Shown: positions 1 through 7,134, numbered from the stretch's first letter. The stretch: DNA of 14,092 nt from Alphaproteobacteria bacterium (GCA_003695135.1 RFIR01000117.1:1-14092); one strand, 5' to 3'. The notes: generated by a model not told the origin, from the letters alone. Program-made: numbers and translations.

Positions 1-894
1 CCCGAACTGCTGATCATCGACAAGGAGGCGTGGGGCTTTCGCAACGAGCTGGCGCCGACGCTGAAGGCCGCGCGCGAGCGCGGCGCGCGCATCGTGCTGG
101 GCCTGCGCGACGTTCTGGACGCGCCCCAGGCGGTCAAGGCGGAATGGCGGCGCAAGGGCCATGCCGAGGCCATCGAACGCTTCTTTGACGAGATCTGGGT
201 CTATGGCCTGCCGAACATATGCCGGCCGCTCGACGGGCTCGGCCTGTCGCCGCGCTGGGAGGAAGAGGGCCGGATCGTCTATACCGGCTATCTGCGCCGG
301 CATGTGCCGCCCGACACAAGGCCCAGCCGTGCCCAGCGCGATCCCTACATCCTGGTGACATCGGGCGGCGGCGGCGATGGCGAGCGGCTCTATGACTGGG
401 TGTTGTCGGCCTATGAGCAGGACCCCGATCTCTCGCCGCGCGCCGTGCTGGTCTATGGCCCCTTCCTCGGCAGCGAGCACCGGCGCGATTTCGACCGCCG
501 CGCGCAGCGGCTGGGCCGGCGCGTGCAGGTGCTGTCCTTCGACAGCCGACTGGAGCGCTGGTTCAAGTTCGCCAGCGGCGTGGTGGCGATGTGCGGCTAC
601 AACACCTTCTGCGAGATCCTGTCCTTCGACCGTCGTGCCATCGTCGCCCCGCGCAACATCCCGCGCGAGGAACAGCTGATCCGCGCCAGCGCGGCCGAGG
701 AGCTGGGGCTGGTGCGCATGCTCTACGAGCCGCGCGACGGCTCGGCGCCTGAGGTGATGGCAAACGCCATCCGCAACCTGCCGCGCCAGCCGCTGCCCTC
801 CGAACGGGCGATCCCCGGACTGCTCGACGGGCTCGACGTGGTGACCGCGCGCGCCGGGATCGGCAACTGGGCCTGGTCTCAGGCCGGGGAGTAG
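1..894 (+). CDS. MurG-like glycosyltransferase, COG4671-type (5' truncated by window edge)
   Basis: Open in frame from base 1 to a TAG at 892-894, giving 297 visible residues. A GTG at 94 would start mid-domain, so I treat the gene as running in from the left and not as a short protein. Visible motifs (residue 1 = base 1) are LGLRDVLDAP at 33-42, a TGY turn at 95-97, a glycine-rich TSGGGGDG at 120-127 opening the C-terminal nucleotide-sugar domain, MCGYNT at 197-202, and PREEQLIRA at 221-229. The same motifs recur in the same order in the gene at 3781-4875 (IRDIPEPP, TGY, VGGGVIG, LAGYNT, EREQALRG), so the two are paralogues. The fold is GT-B and no membrane segment is visible. I recall this family as 'predicted glycosyl transferase' without a settled substrate. 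The N-terminal acceptor-side domain is mostly missing from view. A 12-base gap separates it from the next gene, consistent with one operon. Donor and acceptor are unknown. Confidence 0.85.
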   Translation, partial: PELLIIDKEAWGFRNELAPTLKAARERGARIVLGLRDVLDAPQAVKAEWRRKGHAEAIERFFDEIWVYGLPNICRPLDGLGLSPRWEEEGRIVYTGYLRRHVPPDTRPSRAQRDPYILVTSGGGGDGERLYDWVLSAYEQDPDLSPRAVLVYGPFLGSEHRRDFDRRAQRLGRRVQVLSFDSRLERWFKFASGVVAMCGYNTFCEILSFDRRAIVAPRNIPREEQLIRASAAEELGLVRMLYEPRDGSAPEVMANAIRNLPRQPLPSERAIPGLLDGLDVVTARAGIGNWAWSQAGE

Positions 895-906
895 GGGGAC
901 AGGTCC

Positions 907-2151
907 ATGCCCGCGCTGGCGGTGGTGGTCAAGGGCTATCCCCGGCTGTCGGAAACCTTCATCGCCCAGGAGCTGCTGGAGCTCGAACGCCGCGGCCACC
1001 GCTTCGACATCTGGTCGCTGCGCGCGCCCTATGACGATCGCGAACATCCCATCCATGCCGAGATCGCCGCCGCGCGGCGCTACCTGCCGGAATATCTGCA
1101 CGATGCGCCGGGGCGGGTGATCCGCGCCTGGTGGCGGGTGCGCCGCCTGCCGGGATACGAACCGGCCTATCGGCGCTGGCGCGAGGATCTGCGGCGCGAC
1201 GTCACCCGCAACCGCATCCGGCGCTGGGGGCAGGCGCTGGTGCTGGCCGCCGAGCTGGCGCCCGAGACGCGGTTTCTCTACGCCCATTTCCTGCACACGC
1301 CCGCCTCGGTTGCGCGCTATGCGGCCACGATCCGCGGCATTCGCTGGGGCGTGTCGGCCCATGCCAAGGACATCTGGACGACGCCGGACTGGGAAAAGCG
1401 CGAGAAGCTGGCCGAGGCGGCGTTCTGCGTCACCTGCACCGGCAGCGGTGCGGCGCATCTGGCCGGGCTGGCGCCTTCGGGTGTGGTGCACCGGGTCTAT
1501 CACGGTCTCGATCTCGACCGCTTTCCGCACCCGCCGGCGCGGCGCATGCCGCATGGGACGCTGCAGCTCCTGTCGGTCGGCCGTCTGGTGGAAAAGAAGG
1601 GCTATGACGATCTGATCGCGGCGCTGGCGCTGCTGCCCGAGGGCCTGGACTGGCATCTCACCCATATCGGCGGCGGTGCGCTGTCCGGCCGGCTGGCGGC
1701 CCGGGCGAAGGCGGCCGGGATCGCCGGGCGCATCGACTGGCTGGGCAAGCGCGACCGGACCGAGGTGATCGCGGCCATGCGCAAGGCCGATCTCTTCGTG
1801 CTGCCCTCGCGGATCGCCGCCGATGGCGACCGGGACGGTCTGCCCAACGTGCTGCTGGAGGCGGCGAGCCAGAAGCTGCCGATCCTCTCCACCACCGTCT
1901 CGGCCATTCCCGAATTCGTGACCGATGGTGTGCATGGGCGGCTGGTGCCGCCGGGCGATCCCGCCGCGCTGGCCGCGGCGATCGTCGCGCATGCCGGCAA
2001 TCCCGAACACGCGCTCGACATGGCGGCCGAGGCCCATGCGCGGCTGCGCGAGGAATTCGGGCTGGCGAGAAACATCGCCGCGCTGGATGCCCTGCTGCGC
2101 CAGGAGACCGGAATGGACGCGCGAAACCCCGCGCAGGCCCCGGCACGGTGA
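907..2151 (+). CDS. GT4-family glycosyltransferase (WcaL/colanic-acid-type N-terminus)
   Basis: 414 residues, ATG start, preceded by the purine-rich AGGGGGACAGG at 893-903. The N-terminus has VKGYPRLSETFI (8-19), a signature of GT4 enzymes annotated as colanic acid or exopolysaccharide glycosyltransferases. Next come YAHFLHTPASVA (125-136) and VSAHAKDIW (149-157), lining the acceptor/donor cleft. The C-terminal Rossmann half has SVGRLVEKKG (223-232, donor phosphate-binding Arg and Lys) and DGLPNVLLEA (310-319). The last corresponds to the GT4 EX7E motif but has Asp (D310) in place of the first Glu, with E318 retained. No transmembrane segment is visible, so it is cytosolic or peripheral. The predicted role is transfer of a sugar from a nucleotide-sugar donor to a glycan or glycolipid acceptor. 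It overlaps the next gene by 4 bases (GTGA). The family call is firm; donor, acceptor and product are unknown. Confidence 0.88.
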   Translation: MPALAVVVKGYPRLSETFIAQELLELERRGHRFDIWSLRAPYDDREHPIHAEIAAARRYLPEYLHDAPGRVIRAWWRVRRLPGYEPAYRRWREDLRRDVTRNRIRRWGQALVLAAELAPETRFLYAHFLHTPASVARYAATIRGIRWGVSAHAKDIWTTPDWEKREKLAEAAFCVTCTGSGAAHLAGLAPSGVVHRVYHGLDLDRFPHPPARRMPHGTLQLLSVGRLVEKKGYDDLIAALALLPEGLDWHLTHIGGGALSGRLAARAKAAGIAGRIDWLGKRDRTEVIAAMRKADLFVLPSRIAADGDRDGLPNVLLEAASQKLPILSTTVSAIPEFVTDGVHGRLVPPGDPAALAAAIVAHAGNPEHALDMAAEAHARLREEFGLARNIAALDALLRQETGMDARNPAQAPAR

Positions 2152-3206
2152 GCCGCATAGCCTTCTACGCCCCGATGAAGCCGCCCGGCCATCCCAACCC
2201 CTCGGGCGATCGCGAGATCGCGCGCCTGTTTCTGCGCGCGCTGGGCCTGGCCGGGCATGATGCGTTTGTCGCCTCGCAACTGCGCCTGCGCGAGCCGGAA
2301 GGCGATGCCGGGGCGCAGCGGGCGCTGGTCGAGGCCGCCGGGGCCGAAACCGCGCGGCTTCTCGCCGGGCTTGCCGGGGATCCGCCGGCGCTGTGGTTTA
2401 CCTATCACAGCTACTGGAAGGCGCCCGACCTGATCGGCCCGGCAGTATCGGCCGCACTCGGTATACCTTACGTGATTGCCGAGCCGAGCCATTCCCCGAG
2501 CCGCGCCATCGGCCCCTGGGCAGGCTTCGCCGCCGCCGCCGAACGGGCGCTGCTGGCCGCCGACCGGCTGATCTGGACCAAGCCGCGCGATCTGCCGGCG
2601 CTTCAGGCGCTGGTAGCGGCGGAGCGGTTATGCCATCTGCCGCCCTTTCTCGACCCCGGCCCGGAACCGGCCGCGCCGCCGCCATCGGACACCCTGCGGC
2701 TGCTCACCGTGGCCATGATGCGGGCCGGCGACAAGGCGGCCTCCTATGCCGCGCTGGCCGCCGCGCTCGAACACCTGCCGCAGCCCTGGTCGCTGACCAT
2801 CGTCGGGGACGGGCCGCTGCGCACCGATGTCGCGGCCATGTTCGCGCGCTTTCCCGCCATCCGGTTCATGGGCGCGATCACCGATCCCGCCCGGCTGCGC
2901 CGGCTCTACGAGTCCCACGACCTGCTGGTCTGGCCCGGCATCGGCGAGGGGATCGGCATGGTCTATCTCGAGGCGCAGGCCGCCGGCCTGCCGGCGCTGG
3001 CCGCGGCCCATCCCGGCCCGGCGGCGGTGCTGGCACGCCGCGATCTGCCCGCCCCCGGCGATGCGGCCGGCTTCGCCCGCGCCATCGCCGAACTGGCCGG
3101 GCGCCCCGGGGCGCGGGCCGAGGCGCGCGCGCATGTGGTCTCGCGCCACGGCCTGCGGGCTGCGGCCGAACGCCTCGGTGCGATCCTGGCGCCGCTCCTG
3201 CCATGA
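2148..3206 (+). CDS. GT4-like glycosyltransferase, second of the cluster
   Basis: 352 residues from a GTG at 2148 that overlaps the stop of the upstream gene (GTGA), implying translational coupling. The N-terminal half shows YAPMKPPGHPNPSGDREIAR (6-25), where PSGDR is the usual glycine-containing first loop of GT4 enzymes, then FTYHSYWKAPDL (84-95) and AEPSHSPSR (111-119). The C-terminal half has LTIVGDGPLR (216-225), a textbook GT4 donor-site strand and loop, and EGIGMVYLE (267-275), an intact EX7E motif with E267 and E275. At about 350 residues it is short for GT4 but complete. It has no signal peptide or membrane segment. It lacks the SETFI motif of the upstream GT4 gene, so the two are not recent duplicates and probably use different acceptors. 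Its 3' end overlaps the phosphatase gene by 4 bases (ATGA). Function beyond sugar transfer cannot be stated. Confidence 0.85.
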   Translation: MSRIAFYAPMKPPGHPNPSGDREIARLFLRALGLAGHDAFVASQLRLREPEGDAGAQRALVEAAGAETARLLAGLAGDPPALWFTYHSYWKAPDLIGPAVSAALGIPYVIAEPSHSPSRAIGPWAGFAAAAERALLAADRLIWTKPRDLPALQALVAAERLCHLPPFLDPGPEPAAPPPSDTLRLLTVAMMRAGDKAASYAALAAALEHLPQPWSLTIVGDGPLRTDVAAMFARFPAIRFMGAITDPARLRRLYESHDLLVWPGIGEGIGMVYLEAQAAGLPALAAAHPGPAAVLARRDLPAPGDAAGFARAIAELAGRPGARAEARAHVVSRHGLRAAAERLGAILAPLLP

Positions 3207-3784
3207 TCCGCATCGGCCTCATCCGCCACTTCCCCACCGCCTGGAACGCCGAGGGCCGGCTGCAGGGGCGCAGCGACATCCCGCTGTCGCCCGAAGGCCG
3301 CGCCGCGCTGGCCGGCCATGCCCTGCCGGAAGCCTGGACCGATGTGCCGGTGCTGGCCTCGCCGCTTTCCCGCGCGGTGGAGACGGCCGAGACGCTGGCC
3401 GGCCGTCCGGTGCCCGCCGACGCGCGGCTGATCGAGATGGATTTCGGAGACTGGGAAGGCCGGATCGGCGCCGAGTTGCTGGCCGATCCGGCCTGCGCCT
3501 ATCGCCCGGTCGAGGAATGGGGCTGGGATTTCCGACCCCCCGGCGGCGAGAGCCCGCGCCAGATGGCGGGCCGGCTGCTGGCGCTGCTGGCCACGCTGGG
3601 CGGCCCGCATCTGCTGATCACCCATCGCGGGGTGATGCGCTGCATCCTCGCGCTCGCCTCGGGTTGGGACTATGCCGGGCCGGAGCCGTTCCGCATCCGC
3701 CGCGCAAGCCTGCACGAGGTCACGCTTGATGCCGCCGGCCGGCCCGTCGCCTTCGCCCCGCCCGAGCGGTTGCCAAAGCGATGA
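3203..3784 (+). CDS. Histidine phosphatase superfamily protein with RHF in place of RHG
   Basis: 193 residues from the ATG at 3203, which overlaps the upstream stop (ATGA). The same frame stays open further upstream, but that stretch is out-of-frame glycosyltransferase DNA, so the overlap start is chosen. The catalytic set is visible: R8 and H9 in LIRHFPTAWN (phospho-accepting His), R57 in SPLSRAVETAETL, E78 in LIEMDFGDWEG, and second His H141 in ITHRG. The superfamily's RHG(E/x)T signature is here R-H-F-P-T, with Phe replacing Gly next to the nucleophile. LQGRSDIPLSPEGR (20-33) and PPGGES (112-117) are typical of the phosphoglycerate-mutase/CobC-like branch. It is cytosolic, with no signal peptide. 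Being embedded and coupled on both sides within glycosyltransferase genes, it most likely dephosphorylates a sugar-phosphate or phosphorylated glycoside intermediate; that role is inference from context. An alpha-ribazole phosphatase role is unlikely, as no cobalamin genes are near. Confidence 0.85.
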   Translation: MIRIGLIRHFPTAWNAEGRLQGRSDIPLSPEGRAALAGHALPEAWTDVPVLASPLSRAVETAETLAGRPVPADARLIEMDFGDWEGRIGAELLADPACAYRPVEEWGWDFRPPGGESPRQMAGRLLALLATLGGPHLLITHRGVMRCILALASGWDYAGPEPFRIRRASLHEVTLDAAGRPVAFAPPERLPKR

Positions 3785-4875
3785 AGGTGCTGTTTGCCGT
3801 CACCCATCTGATGGGGGCGGGCCATCTGGTCCGCAGCCTCGCCCTGGCGCGGGCGGTGAACGCGGCCGGCGGGCAGGCGCTGGTGCTCTCGGGCGGCCGG
3901 CCGCTTGCTCATCTCGATACGGCCGGGGTGGAGCTTCTGCAGCTGCCGCCCCTGCGTGCCGACGGGCTGAACTATCGCCGCCTGCTGGACGAAGGGGGCG
4001 AGCCGGTGGACGAGCCATGGCTGGCGCGCCGCCGCGCGGCGGCGCTGGGCGCGCTGCACGCCTTTGCCCCCGACATTCTGGTCACAGAGACCTGGCCCTT
4101 CGGCCGTGGGTCGCTGGGGGCGGAGTTCGCCGCGCTGGTGGCGGCGCAGCGGGCGCGGGGGGGCCGCGTCTTCGCCTCGATTCGAGACATTCCCGAACCG
4201 CCCTCGACGGAAAGGAAGCGCCTGCGCGCCGAGACGGCGCTGGCCGGTTTCGACGGGGTGCTGGTGCATGGCGATGCGCGGCTCGGCCCGTTCACACGCT
4301 ACTGGCCGCTTTCCGGGACCGCCGCGGGGTTGCTGCACCACACCGGATATGTCGCCGAACCCCTGCCGGAGCCGATCCCGACCGAGGAGGTGCTGGTCGC
4401 GGTGGGCGGCGGGGTGATCGGCCGGCCGCTTCTGCAGATCGCGGCACGGGCCGCGGCGCTGTCGAGCCGCCCCTGGCGGCTGCTGGCCGGCGGGGCGGAT
4501 GCCGCCGCATTTGGCGCCACGCTGCCCGGTCCGGCGCTGGCCGAGCCGGCGCGCGCGGACTATCGCGCCCGGCTGGCCGGGGCGGCCTGTTCGGTGTCGC
4601 TGGCCGGCTACAACACCGTGGCCGACCTTCTGCAATGCGCGACACCGGCCGTGCTGGTACCGATGGCCGAGGGCGGGGAGCGCGAACAGGCGCTGCGCGG
4701 GCAGGCGCTGGCCGGCAGCGGCTTCGCCGTGTTGCAGATAGGCGCCCTGACCCCGGAGAGGCTTGCCGCCGCGGTCGAGGATGCGATCGCTGCCGGGCCG
4801 CGGCACGATGGCGGCATCGTGCTTGACGGGGCGGCGGCCAGCGCGCGCATCCTGCTCGGACCGCAGACGGGCTGA
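3781..4875 (+). CDS. MurG-like glycosyltransferase, COG4671-type (complete paralogue of the first gene)
   Basis: 364 residues from the ATG at 3781, overlapping the phosphatase stop (ATGA). It begins MKVLFAVTHLMGAGHLVRS: the MGAGH(L)xRS loop at 11-19 corresponds to the glycine-rich N-terminal loop of GT28/MurG-like enzymes. It continues with VTETWPFGR (101-109), SIRDIPEPP (133-141), VHGD (162-165), TGYVAEP (188-194), VAVGGGVIG (206-214), SLAGYNT (273-279) and EGGEREQALRGQAL (297-310). The last three form the nucleotide-sugar pocket in this GT-B group. The gene at 1-894 carries the same motif order, so the cluster is bracketed by two paralogues. No membrane segment is seen. Transfer onto a glycan or glycolipid acceptor is predicted; donor and acceptor are unknown. 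It is the last gene before the convergent ABC operon, and the probable transcript end lies in 4876-4957. A distant alternative is a glycosyl-phosphate epimerase of the same fold, which the motifs favour less. Confidence 0.87.
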   Translation: MKVLFAVTHLMGAGHLVRSLALARAVNAAGGQALVLSGGRPLAHLDTAGVELLQLPPLRADGLNYRRLLDEGGEPVDEPWLARRRAAALGALHAFAPDILVTETWPFGRGSLGAEFAALVAAQRARGGRVFASIRDIPEPPSTERKRLRAETALAGFDGVLVHGDARLGPFTRYWPLSGTAAGLLHHTGYVAEPLPEPIPTEEVLVAVGGGVIGRPLLQIAARAAALSSRPWRLLAGGADAAAFGATLPGPALAEPARADYRARLAGAACSVSLAGYNTVADLLQCATPAVLVPMAEGGEREQALRGQALAGSGFAVLQIGALTPERLAAAVEDAIAAGPRHDGGIVLDGAAASARILLGPQTG

Positions 4876-4884
4876 GACCGCGGA

Positions 4885-4920
4885 CGCCTCCGGCGGGGGA
4901 GTATTTGGGCCAAGAAGAAG
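4885..4920. repeat. Rhodobacterales-type intergenic motif (mini-hairpin plus AT step plus AAGAAGAAG tail)
   Basis: Just after the stop of the last glycosyltransferase gene there is a CGCC-TCC-GGCG mini-hairpin (4885-4895), a G run, the conspicuous AT step 'agtattt' (4900-4906), and a purine tail 'ccaagaagaag' (4910-4920). From memory, very similar 'cctccggcggg-gtatttg...aagaag' strings recur downstream of many genes in Rhodobacterales genomes. Only one copy is seen here, so its repeat status rests on that recollection. It may contribute to transcript 3'-end formation. The stem is only 4 bp. Confidence 0.5.
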
Positions 4921-4931
4921 GCAAGCATTCC

Positions 4932-4947
4932 GCTCAGGCGTCTGAGC
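4932..4947. terminator. Perfect 6-bp inverted repeat between convergent operons, candidate bidirectional terminator
   Basis: GCTCAG-GCGT-CTGAGC is a perfect inverted repeat with a 4-base loop in the 82-base gap between the converging glycosyltransferase cluster and ABC operon. Its position suits a shared terminator. There is no adjacent T run on either strand, so strong intrinsic termination is doubtful; Rho dependence or RNA 3'-end protection is as likely. Confidence 0.45.
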
Positions 4948-4957
4948 ACCGCTTCAG

Positions 4958-6112
4958 CTATGAATAGGGATCGAGCGCGTCGCGGATGCCGTCGCCGAGG
5001 AAGTTGTAGGCCAGCACCACCAGGATCACCGGCGCCAGCGGCCACAGCACCCACGGCGTGATAGTGATCGCCCCCTGTCCCAGCGTGAGCGCGTCGTTGA
5101 GCATCAGCCCCCAGCTGACCGCGGGCGGACGCAGGCCGAGACCGAGGAAAGAAAGCGCCGTCTCGCCCAGGATCATCGCCGGGATCGACAGCGTGGCCGA
5201 GGCCACCAGATGGCTCATGAAATTCGGCATCATATGCGCGGCGATGATGCGCGCGGTCGAGGCCCCCATCAGCTCGGCGGCGCGCACATATTCCTCCTCG
5301 CGCAGGGCGAGGAATTTCGAGCGCACCGCACGCGCCAGCCCCGGCCAGTCCAGCAGGCCGAGAATGATCGAGATGACGAAGAAGACCGCCTCCGGCCCCC
5401 AATGCGCCGGGATCGCCGCCGACAGTGCCAGCCAGATCGGCAGCTCGGGCAGCGAGCGGATCACCTCGATCGCGCGCTGCACGATCGCATCGACCCAGCC
5501 GCCGAAATAGCCCGCAATCCCGCCCACCACCATGCCGATGGCAAAGCTGATCGCCACCCCGATCAGGCCGATGGTCAGCGACAGCCGCGCGCTGTGCATC
5601 AGCCGGCTGAGCATGTCGCGGCCCAGCCGGTCGGTGCCGAAGGGGTAGAAGGTGCCGCCCTCGGGCGGGCAGACGAGGTGGTTGTCGCTTTCCCAGATGC
5701 CGAGGAAGGAATAGGGCGCCCCGCAGCTGGCAAACCAGCGCAGCGGCTGGGGATTGTCGTAATCGGCGGTGTAGACGCGCTGCAGCGTCTGCATGTCCAG
5801 CGTCTCGGTCATCGGATAGGTGACGATGAAGCCGCCATCGAAGATGCCGACCGGCTGCGGCGGCGCGTTCAGATGATCGTCGTCGCGGACGGTATGGCTG
5901 TAGGGCGACAGGAAGTCGATGAAGGGCAGCTGAATGTAGATCGCCAGCAGGAAGATGCCCGACAGCACCGCCAGCCGGTTCTTCAGGAACCGCCGCCAGA
6001 CCAGCACCCAGGTGGCATAGTCGAGATCCTTGCGCTCGATGAGCTGGCGCTCGGCCTCCGGGTCGTAGGGGCTGTCGGAGACGTAATGCGCATCCGGGTC
6101 GTGCGGTGCCAT
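4958..6112 (-). CDS. ABC importer permease, OppC/DppC family with extended periplasmic insert
   Basis: 384 residues from the ATG at 6112, whose A is shared with the stop of the upstream permease (TGATG). The frame stays open well upstream, but that part is antisense-free shadow of the OppB-like gene. After a cytoplasmic N-terminus (1-45), TM1 is about 46-65. A long periplasmic stretch of about 90 residues (66-157) follows, containing C130 and C148. The conserved FGTDRLGRDMLSR (158-170) opens the BPD_transp_1 domain. Further membrane segments lie near 178-200, 222-235, 243-256, 305-325 and 355-372. The EAA loop that contacts the ATPase is EEYVRAAELMGAS (273-285). It forms the membrane channel with the OppB-like partner. 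The insert is longer than in plain DppC and resembles YejE-like permeases. The family is certain; the substrate (peptide, opine, nickel or oligosaccharide) is not readable from this subunit. It is the last gene of the operon. Confidence 0.92.
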   Translation of the reverse strand: MAPHDPDAHYVSDSPYDPEAERQLIERKDLDYATWVLVWRRFLKNRLAVLSGIFLLAIYIQLPFIDFLSPYSHTVRDDDHLNAPPQPVGIFDGGFIVTYPMTETLDMQTLQRVYTADYDNPQPLRWFASCGAPYSFLGIWESDNHLVCPPEGGTFYPFGTDRLGRDMLSRLMHSARLSLTIGLIGVAISFAIGMVVGGIAGYFGGWVDAIVQRAIEVIRSLPELPIWLALSAAIPAHWGPEAVFFVISIILGLLDWPGLARAVRSKFLALREEEYVRAAELMGASTARIIAAHMMPNFMSHLVASATLSIPAMILGETALSFLGLGLRPPAVSWGLMLNDALTLGQGAITITPWVLWPLAPVILVVLAYNFLGDGIRDALDPYS

Positions 6113-7134
6113 CAGCGCCCCCTTCCGGCAAAGCGGATGCGCGGGTCGAGCAGCGCCAGCAGGATGTCGGAGACCAGCATGCCCACCAGCGTCAGCACCG
6201 AGACGAAGAGCAGGATGAAGCCGGACAGGAAATAGTCCTGGCTGCGCAGCGACTGCAAGAGGATCGGCCCGATCGTCTGCAGCCCCATCACCACCGACAC
6301 GATCACCGAGCCCGAGACCAGCTGCGGCAGCATGTTGCCGATATCGGCCACGAAGGGGTTGAGCGCCATGCGCAGCGGATACTTGACCACCGCCCGTGCC
6401 GGCGGCAGGCCCTTGGCGGCCGCGGTCACCACATAGGGCTTGCCAAGCTCGTCGAGCAGATTGGCGCGCAGCCGCCGCACCATCGCCGCCATGCCCGAGG
6501 TGCCGATGACGATCACCGGTACGATCAGGTGCTCCAGCACGTCGAGGATCTTGGCCCAGCTCAGCGGCTGGCCGGAGAACTCGCGGCCCATCATCCCGCC
6601 CACCGGCAGGCCGAACCACTGCGCCCCGTAATTGTAGAGCACCAGCGCCAGCAGGAAATTGGGCGTGGCCAGCCCGATATAGCCGATGAAGGTGGCGACG
6701 TAATCGACCAGCGTGTTGGCGCGCACCGCGGCGATGGCGCCGAGCGGCAGGGCGAAGACATAGACGAAGATGATGGTGGTGAAGTTCAGCACCACCGTCA
6801 TCCACACCGCTTCGCCGACGATGTCGGCGACCGGCCGGTCAAGCTCGAACGACCAGCCCAGATCGCCCTGCAGGATGCCCGAGAAGCCGTTCGGCCCGGG
6901 CCAGACGCCCATCCAGATCAGGTACTGCTTCCACAACGGCTGATCGAGCGAGTACTGCGCGGCAATGAACCGTGCCTGTGCCACGCTCGCCTCCTCGCCC
7001 GAGGCCATCAGCTCGTCGATGCGGTTGGACAGGATGTCCCCCGGCGGCAGGTTGACGATGATGAACACCAGCACCGAGACCACGGCCAGGGTCCAGATCA
7101 TCGTCACGCAGCGTCGGAGGATGAAACGCGCCAT
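6112..7134 (-). CDS. ABC importer permease, OppB/DppB family
   Basis: 340 residues, ATG at 7134, 9 bases after the binding-protein stop; a weak GGGA lies in that spacer. It has the characteristic start MARFILRRCVTMIWTLAVVS with TM1 at about 10-28, followed by NLPPGD (28-33), which matches the family's 'PGDP' element. A periplasmic region (34-105) contains the usual LDQPLWKQYLIW (63-74) and GDLGWSF (90-96). Further membrane segments lie near 112-136, 145-168, 200-218, 268-288 and 303-329. The ATPase-contacting EAA loop is TAAAKGLPPARAVVKYPLR (237-255). The protein ends DPRIRFAGRGR, the normal DPR(I/V)R C-terminus. It is the first of the two channel subunits and overlaps the OppC-like gene by one base. 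The length is usual for the family and nothing is broken. Substrate specificity cannot be inferred. Confidence 0.93.
   Translation of the reverse strand: MARFILRRCVTMIWTLAVVSVLVFIIVNLPPGDILSNRIDELMASGEEASVAQARFIAAQYSLDQPLWKQYLIWMGVWPGPNGFSGILQGDLGWSFELDRPVADIVGEAVWMTVVLNFTTIIFVYVFALPLGAIAAVRANTLVDYVATFIGYIGLATPNFLLALVLYNYGAQWFGLPVGGMMGREFSGQPLSWAKILDVLEHLIVPVIVIGTSGMAAMVRRLRANLLDELGKPYVVTAAAKGLPPARAVVKYPLRMALNPFVADIGNMLPQLVSGSVIVSVVMGLQTIGPILLQSLRSQDYFLSGFILLFVSVLTLVGMLVSDILLALLDPRIRFAGRGR

Noticed and set aside
94..894. A complete 266-residue glycosyltransferase starting at the GTG at 94
   Set aside because: The frame is open to base 1 with family-like sequence before 94, and the start would fall inside a conserved strand. 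The gene is cut by the window edge.
2393..3784. A single 463-codon protein ending in the phosphatase domain
   Set aside because: The part before 3203 is an out-of-frame, Arg/Ala/Gly-rich reading of the second GT4 gene. The phosphatase motif starts right at the ATG at 3203, which overlaps the upstream stop.
3670..4806. A 378-codon minus-strand open frame opposite the last glycosyltransferase
   Set aside because: Composition is biased and it has no motif; the plus-strand gene has a full GT-B motif series.
4958..6805. A 615-codon form of the OppC-like permease
   Set aside because: Residues before the ATG at 6112 are a frame-shifted shadow of the OppB-like gene; the TGATG junction marks the true start.
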